Source of the DNA: Scandinavium ludwigii_A
Lineage (GTDB): Bacteria; Pseudomonadota; Gammaproteobacteria; Enterobacterales; Enterobacteriaceae
Direction: 5' to 3'
DNA length: 64,000 nucleotides
NCBI GenBank assembly: GCA_050516505.1
Contig: CP191518.1
Coordinates: 3,968,001 to 4,032,000, forward strand
Of the stretch, positions 58,945 to 64,000 are shown piece by piece (positions within the stretch are counted from its first letter, which is position 1; every line of letters starts with the position of its first letter). The notes under the pieces were generated by a model. It saw only the letters and a list, made by a program, of their open reading frames with translations, was not told where the DNA came from and did no database searches. The position numbers were made by a program, and so were the translations under genes.

Positions 58945-60447
58945 ATGAGCTCACCCCTGCTGATTGCCCGAACGACGGAACAACAACTGACTTTACTGCC
59001 CGGAATGGCCAACCGCCATGGTTTGATTACCGGTGCGACGGGGACGGGGAAAACCGTCACCCTGCAAAAAATGGCCGAGTCGTTTTCAGAGATTGGCGTG
59101 CCGGTCTTTATGGCCGACGTGAAAGGTGACTTAACCGGTGTCGCTCAGGACGGTCAGGCCTCTGAGAAGCTACTGGAAAGGTTGAAAAAAATCGGGGTGA
59201 CCGACTGGCAGCCGCACGGTAATCCGGTGGTGGTGTGGGATATCTTCGGCGAGAAGGGGCATCCTGTTCGCGCCACGGTGTCAGACCTTGGGCCGTTGCT
59301 GCTCGCGCGCCTGCTCAATCTGAATGAAGTGCAGTCGGGCGTGCTGAATATTATCTTCCGTATCGCCGACGATCAGGGCCTGCTGCTGCTCGATTTTAAA
59401 GACCTACGCGCCATCACACAGTACATCGGCGATAACGCCAAATCGTTCCAGAATCAGTACGGGAATATCAGCGGTGCTTCGGTGGGTGCTATCCAGCGTG
59501 GATTGTTGACCCTCGAGCAGCAGGGTGCGGAGCACTTCTTCGGCGAGCCGATGCTCGACATCAAAGACTGGATGCGGACTGACAGCAACGGTAAAGGCGT
59601 GATCAACATTCTCAGCGCCGAAAAGCTCTATCAGATGCCGAAACTGTACGCAGCCAGCCTGCTGTGGATGCTGTCAGAACTGTACGAACAGCTGCCGGAA
59701 GCGGGCGATTTAGAGAAACCAAAACTGGTGTTCTTCTTTGACGAAGCGCACCTGCTGTTCAGCGATGCGCCGCAGGTGCTGTTGGATAAAATCGAGCAGG
59801 TGATCCGCCTGATTCGCTCCAAAGCGGTCGGGGTGTATTTTGTCTCGCAAAACCCGTCGGACATTCCCGATAACGTGCTTGGTCAGCTTGGGAATCGTGT
59901 GCAACACGCCCTGCGCGCCTTTACGCCAAAAGATCAGAAAGCGGTGAAAACCGCAGCGCAAACCATGCGTGCTAACCCGGCATTCGATACCGAAAAAGCG
60001 ATTCAGGAGCTCGGCACCGGCGAGGCGCTGGTGTCATTCCTTGACGAGAAAGGCAGCCCGTCAGTGGTGGAACGTGCGATGGTGATTGCGCCGTGCTCGC
60101 GGATGGGACCAGTGACCGATGATGAGCGCAATGGGTTGATCAACACCTCACCGCTGTATGGGAAATATGAAGATGCGGTCGACCGCGAATCGGCGTTCGA
60201 GAAACTTCAGCAAGGCGTTCAGGCGGCGACTGAACAACAGAATGCGCCTCCGGCGAAGGGTGCGGCGGTGAATGTCGACGACGGCATTCTCGGCGGGTTG
60301 AAGGATATTCTGTTTGGCACCACCGGGCCACGCGGCGGTAAGCGTGATGGCGTGGTACAGACGATGGCGAAGAGTGCCACCCGACAAATAACGAATCAGA
60401 TAGTGCGTGGAATGTTGGGGAGTCTATTGGGGGGCAGGAAGCGGTGA
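58945..60447 (+). CDS. yjgR: HerA-type ATPase YjgR (DUF853)
   Basis: 500 residues, E. coli length. Walker A GATGTGKT near residue 30 and Walker B FFFDEAHLLF, the HerA/FtsK-like P-loop ATPase fold. Long C-terminal segment rich in Ala/Gln followed by a basic tail (LLGGRKR). Function unestablished; predicted DNA-translocating or repair-linked. SD ACGGAGGAAA determines the start. Confidence 0.92.
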   Translation: MSSPLLIARTTEQQLTLLPGMANRHGLITGATGTGKTVTLQKMAESFSEIGVPVFMADVKGDLTGVAQDGQASEKLLERLKKIGVTDWQPHGNPVVVWDIFGEKGHPVRATVSDLGPLLLARLLNLNEVQSGVLNIIFRIADDQGLLLLDFKDLRAITQYIGDNAKSFQNQYGNISGASVGAIQRGLLTLEQQGAEHFFGEPMLDIKDWMRTDSNGKGVINILSAEKLYQMPKLYAASLLWMLSELYEQLPEAGDLEKPKLVFFFDEAHLLFSDAPQVLLDKIEQVIRLIRSKAVGVYFVSQNPSDIPDNVLGQLGNRVQHALRAFTPKDQKAVKTAAQTMRANPAFDTEKAIQELGTGEALVSFLDEKGSPSVVERAMVIAPCSRMGPVTDDERNGLINTSPLYGKYEDAVDRESAFEKLQQGVQAATEQQNAPPAKGAAVNVDDGILGGLKDILFGTTGPRGGKRDGVVQTMAKSATRQITNQIVRGMLGSLLGGRKR

Positions 60448-60454
60448 TTTGTGT

Positions 60455-60487
60455 TGCCCGGCGGCGTAATGCTTGCGCCGCCGGGCA
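60455..60487. repeat. REP element between yjgR and lptG
   Basis: Perfect 12-bp stem TGCCCGGCGGCG/CGCCGCCGGGCA with a 9-nt loop in the convergent gap. Confidence 0.82.
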
Positions 60488-60498
60488 CGGCTTGTGAA

Positions 60499-61581
60499 TT
60501 ACGCTTTACGCGTCATCAACCACAGGCTAATCAGGAAGAAGCTGGCACTTGGCAACAGCGCGCCGACAATCGGCGGGATGCCGTACACCAGCGTTAGCGG
60601 GCCGAAGATCTGGTCGAGGACGTAGAACACAAAGCCGAAGCTTATCCCCGTCACCACGCGCACACCCATCGCCACGCTTCGCAGCGGGCCGAAGATGAAC
60701 GACAGCGCCATCAGCATCATCACCGCGACAGACATCGGCTGGAAGATTTTACTCCACATATTCAGCTGATAGCGCCCGGCATCCTGGCCGCTCGACTTCA
60801 GATACTTCACGTAATTATGCAAGCCGCTTATCGACAGCGCATCCGGATCCAGCGCCACGACGCCGAGTTTGTCCGGCGTGAGGTTGGTTTTCCAGGTCCC
60901 GCTAACGGTCTGCGAACCGGTTACCTGCTTCGGATTGCTCAGGTTGGATTCATCCACCTGCGACAGGCGCCAGGCCTTGGCGTCTTTATCGAATTTCGCC
61001 GACGCCGCGTAGCGCACCGACTGTAAACGACGCTGATCGTTGAAGCTGTAAATGCTGATGGCACCCAGCTCGTCATCGCCTTTGATACGTTCGATGTAGA
61101 TGTAGTTGTTGCCGTCTTTCGCCCACATGCCCTGCTGCGTGGACAGCAGCGAACCGCCGTACATCGCTTGCGCACGCAGGTTACGCGCCATTTGCTCGCC
61201 CTGCGGAGCCACCCATTCACCGATTGCCATGGTCAGCAGCACCAGCGGAATCGCGGTTTTCATCACCGACATCGCCACCTGCATACGGGTGTAACCCGAT
61301 GCCTGCATGACCACCAGTTCACTACGCTGCGCCAGCATCCCCAGGCCCAACAGCGCGCCCAGAAGCGCCGCCATCGGGAAGAAGATTTGCACATCTTTCG
61401 GCACGCTGAGCAGGGTATACATCCCCGCGCCGACCGCGTCATAGGTGCCCTGCCCGGCTTTTTTCAGCTGGTCAACGAACTTGATAATGCCCGAGAGCGA
61501 CACCAGCATGAACAACGTCATCATGATGGTGGTGAGAATCGTTCTACCGATATAGCGGTCGAGTACGCCAAATAACTGCAT
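60499..61581 (-). CDS. lptG: LPS export permease LptG
   Basis: 360 residues, six membrane helices and a large periplasmic beta-jellyroll between helices 3 and 4. With LptF and ATPase LptB it extracts lipopolysaccharide from the inner membrane for transport to the cell surface. The N-terminal MFGVLDRYIGRTILTTI-like start and VVMQASGYTRMQVAMSV coupling helix match the family. Start codon overlaps the lptF stop (TAATG). Confidence 0.95.
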   Translation of the reverse strand: MQLFGVLDRYIGRTILTTIMMTLFMLVSLSGIIKFVDQLKKAGQGTYDAVGAGMYTLLSVPKDVQIFFPMAALLGALLGLGMLAQRSELVVMQASGYTRMQVAMSVMKTAIPLVLLTMAIGEWVAPQGEQMARNLRAQAMYGGSLLSTQQGMWAKDGNNYIYIERIKGDDELGAISIYSFNDQRRLQSVRYAASAKFDKDAKAWRLSQVDESNLSNPKQVTGSQTVSGTWKTNLTPDKLGVVALDPDALSISGLHNYVKYLKSSGQDAGRYQLNMWSKIFQPMSVAVMMLMALSFIFGPLRSVAMGVRVVTGISFGFVFYVLDQIFGPLTLVYGIPPIVGALLPSASFFLISLWLMTRKA

Positions 61582-62681
61582 TATACCGCTCCTTTCCCGC
61601 TAAACCGTGCACGAACGCGACGCATCGGCACCGTATCCCAGACGTTCAGGAGCACAGCCAGACCGAAGTACAGCAGGTTAATCACCCACATCCAGACAGT
61701 CGGGTCAATTTTGCCTTTGCCGCCGTTGGATTTAAGTGAGGTTTGCACCAGGAAGAACACCAGATACAACAGCATCGCGGGCAGCATCGACAGGACGCGC
61801 CCCTGACGCGGGTTCACCACGCTCAGCGGAACCACCATCAACGCCATGATAAATACCGTCGCTATCAGCGTTAAACGCCAGTGCAACTCTGCATTAGCCC
61901 GTGGCGTATCTGCGTGCCACAGCGCACTCATGCCCATCTGTTCGGTGTCGTTAGGATCAAGCGCGACCGCCTGATGACCGATGATGGCCTGGTAATCCTG
62001 GAAATCAGTAATACGGAAATCGCGCAGCATCGCAGTGCCTTCAAAGCGGGTGCCTTTGTTCAGGTTCACCACCTGAGAGCCGTCTTGCTGCTGCGAGAGG
62101 TGTCCAGAATCGGCCACCACCACCGACGGACGCGCGTTACCCTTGGTACGGATTTGCGCCATAAACACATCGTGGAACTGGCTGCCTTTCACGTTTTCGA
62201 TAAACAGCACTGAATTGCCGTCGCTCGCCTGCTGGAACTGGCCCTGGGCCAATGCCGCCATGCCGGGGTTCGCTTTGGCTTCCGCCAGCACTTCGTCCTG
62301 ATGACGCGAAGACCACGGTCCGGCCCACATCACGTTAACGGCGGCCACGATGGCAGTAAACAGGGCGAGGATCATCGCGGCTTTCACCAGTACGGCTTTA
62401 CTCAGGCCGCACGCGTGCATCACCGTAATTTCACTGTCGGTGTAGAGTTTGCCCAGCGTCATCAACAGGCCGAGGAACAGACTGAGGGGCAGAATAAGTT
62501 GCGCCATTTCTGGCACCCCGAGACCCAGCAGGGAAAGCACGAGGTTTGTCGGGATGTCACCATCTACCGCTGCGCCGAGGATCCTGACCAATTTCTGGCA
62601 GAAAAAGATCAGAAGCAGGATGAAGAGGATCGCCAGCTGGCTTTTCAGCGTCTCCCGCACGAGATATCTTATGATTATCAC
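61581..62681 (-). CDS. lptF: LPS export permease LptF
   Basis: 366 residues beginning with GTG (MIIIRYLVRETLKSQLA), as in E. coli. Same six-helix plus jellyroll architecture as LptG; coupling helix ITVMHACGLSKAVLVK. Essential partner of LptG in the LptB2FG exporter; divergent from pepA. Confidence 0.95.
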   Translation of the reverse strand: MIIIRYLVRETLKSQLAILFILLLIFFCQKLVRILGAAVDGDIPTNLVLSLLGLGVPEMAQLILPLSLFLGLLMTLGKLYTDSEITVMHACGLSKAVLVKAAMILALFTAIVAAVNVMWAGPWSSRHQDEVLAEAKANPGMAALAQGQFQQASDGNSVLFIENVKGSQFHDVFMAQIRTKGNARPSVVVADSGHLSQQQDGSQVVNLNKGTRFEGTAMLRDFRITDFQDYQAIIGHQAVALDPNDTEQMGMSALWHADTPRANAELHWRLTLIATVFIMALMVVPLSVVNPRQGRVLSMLPAMLLYLVFFLVQTSLKSNGGKGKIDPTVWMWVINLLYFGLAVLLNVWDTVPMRRVRARFSGKGAV

Positions 62682-62948
62682 TATAAATACGCCCGTTAAA
62701 ACCCGTCTTATTACAGGAAAATTGCTTGTTTCATGGCTTAAACGTCATTTATTCTCTTGAGTCGTCGAAAACATCGCTAAGATTATATGACTCAGCGGCT
62801 TTACGTTTCAGACCCGGTTCTGACGAGCCAACATCGCGATATCGTTAAGATTAACACGAAGTCACCGCAACAGCGGACATGAGTTACGAAAGCTTGCAAT
62901 TCTATCCGTAGCCACCGCCGTTGTCTTTAAGATTCAGGAGCGTAGTGC

Positions 62949-64000
62949 ATGGAGTTCAGTGTAAAAAGCGGTAGCCCGGAGAAACAGCGGAGCGCCTGCA
63001 TCGTTGTTGGCGTCTTTGAACCACGCCGTCTCTCCCCGATAGCCGAGCAACTTGATAAAATCAGCGACGGCTATATCAGCGCCCTGCTGCGTCGTGGCGA
63101 GCTGGAAGGCAAACCTGGCCAGACTCTGCTGCTGCACCACGTGCCGAACGTGCTCTCTGAGCGCATTCTGCTGATTGGTTGCGGCAAAGAACGCGAGCTT
63201 GATGAGCGTCAGTATAAGCAAGTTATTCAGAAAACGATCAATACGCTGAATGACACCGGCTCGATGGAAGCCGTTTGCTTCCTGACCGAGCTGCACGTTA
63301 AAGGCCGTAATAACTACTGGAAAGTGCGCCAGGCGGTTGAAACGGCTAAAGAAACGCTTTACAGCTTCGACCAGTTGAAAACCAACAAAAGCGAGCCACG
63401 TCGCCCGCTGCGTAAAATGGTCTTCAACGTGCCAACCCGTCGCGAACTGACCAGCGGCGAGCGCGCGATTCAGCACGGTCTGGCGATTGCCTCCGGTATT
63501 AAAGCCGCGAAAGATCTCGGCAATATGCCGCCAAACATCTGTAACGCCGCGTACCTGGCGTCCCAGGCGCGTCAGCTGGCAGATTCCTACAGCAAGAACG
63601 TCATCACCCGCGTAATCGGCGAACAGCAGATGCGCGAACTGGGCATGCACTCTTATCTGGCGGTCGGTAACGGCTCACAGAACGAGTCCCTGATGTCGGT
63701 CATTGAATACAAAGGCAATCCGTCAGAAGATGCGCGTCCTATCGTGCTGGTAGGTAAAGGCCTGACTTTCGACTCCGGCGGTATCTCCATCAAGCCAGCC
63801 GAAGGCATGGACGAGATGAAGTACGACATGTGCGGCGCGGCGGCGGTGTATGGCGTGATGCGGATGGTGGCAGAGCTTCAGCTGCCGCTGAACGTGGTCG
63901 GCGTGCTCGCGGGCTGTGAAAACATGCCGGGCGGACGCGCGTATCGTCCAGGCGACGTGCTGACCACCATGTCCGGGCAGACGGTTGAAGTGTTGAACAC
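62949..64000 (+). CDS. pepA: Leucyl aminopeptidase A, N-terminal part
   Basis: First 350 codons of PepA, an M17 zinc/manganese aminopeptidase hexamer that also binds DNA (cer recombination and carAB regulation). Starts MEFSVKSGSPEKQRSACIVV. The catalytic domain opens with VGKGLTFDSGGISIKPAEGMDEMKYDM, holding the catalytic Lys and metal-binding Asp/Glu residues, and reaches GGRAYRPGD (catalytic Arg). It runs off the right edge. The 62682-62948 gap to lptF holds promoters but no gene. Confidence 0.96.
   Translation, partial: MEFSVKSGSPEKQRSACIVVGVFEPRRLSPIAEQLDKISDGYISALLRRGELEGKPGQTLLLHHVPNVLSERILLIGCGKERELDERQYKQVIQKTINTLNDTGSMEAVCFLTELHVKGRNNYWKVRQAVETAKETLYSFDQLKTNKSEPRRPLRKMVFNVPTRRELTSGERAIQHGLAIASGIKAAKDLGNMPPNICNAAYLASQARQLADSYSKNVITRVIGEQQMRELGMHSYLAVGNGSQNESLMSVIEYKGNPSEDARPIVLVGKGLTFDSGGISIKPAEGMDEMKYDMCGAAAVYGVMRMVAELQLPLNVVGVLAGCENMPGGRAYRPGDVLTTMSGQTVEVLN

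Overview
The window is chromosomal DNA of a member of the Enterobacteriaceae. Gene order follows the 98-100 minute region of Escherichia coli: prfC, yjjG, rimI, holD, rsmC, leuQPV-type tRNAs, fhuF, yjjQ/bglJ, yjjP/yjjB, dnaT, dnaC, yjjA, opgB, tsr, btsT, yjiX, yjiA, yjiN, yjiS, yjiR, leuX, ahr, yjgR, lptG, lptF, pepA. Predicted proteins closely resemble E. coli ones as I remember them. Genes absent from E. coli K-12 at these places (pobA/pobR, fosA, a dgoKA/D-aminoacylase cluster, a one-piece dihydroxyacetone kinase) suggest the Enterobacter/Leclercia/Lelliottia group. I cannot fix the species.

Layout. 1-3900: translation and replication housekeeping genes and three tandem tRNA-Leu(CAG). 3900-6400: iron-linked block (DUF1435 gene, diguanylate cyclase, fhuF) with Fur-like sites. 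6400-8600: orphan PTS IIC and a YbaK-type deacylase around a perfect 25-bp palindrome. 8600-12300: yjjQ/bglJ regulators, then pobA-pobR for 4-hydroxybenzoate. 12500-20000: yjjPB, dnaTC, yjjA, opgB, tsr. 20100-27500: an accessory catabolic locus with an RpiR regulator, KDPGal aldolase, KDGal kinase, Na+/solute symporter, RidA, N-acyl-D-amino-acid deacylase and a DSD/D-threonine-aldolase-fold PLP enzyme. I infer a route from an N-acyl-2-amino-2-deoxy sugar acid to pyruvate and glyceraldehyde 3-phosphate. 27500-31100: btsT-yjiX-yjiA. 31100-36200: an exported phytase-like esterase behind a three-repeat Pho box, then a purine nucleoside phosphorylase/MFS/LysR set. 36200-43700: yjiN, a MarR-HlyD-DUF2955 efflux operon, yjiS, yjiR, a VOC protein, a DUF3300 lipoprotein and fosA.

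43848-55740 is an integrated element at tRNA-Leu leuX. From the leuX side it has a tyrosine integrase, a SIR2-like (DUF4917-type) gene, a half-size HsdS-like gene, hsdM, hsdS, hsdR, a remnant of a YgjP/DUF45 metallopeptidase, and an mrr gene broken twice, by a one-base deletion and by an IS3-family element whose last 486 bp are exactly tandem-duplicated. Two matched perfect palindromes lie before the SIR2-like gene. I consider this five-gene operon and the 20-27 kb sugar-acid locus the two most interesting systems here.

55740-64000 returns to the core genome, with a dihydroxyacetone kinase between ahr and yjgR. Functions come from recalled family features and visible motifs; no database search was run.
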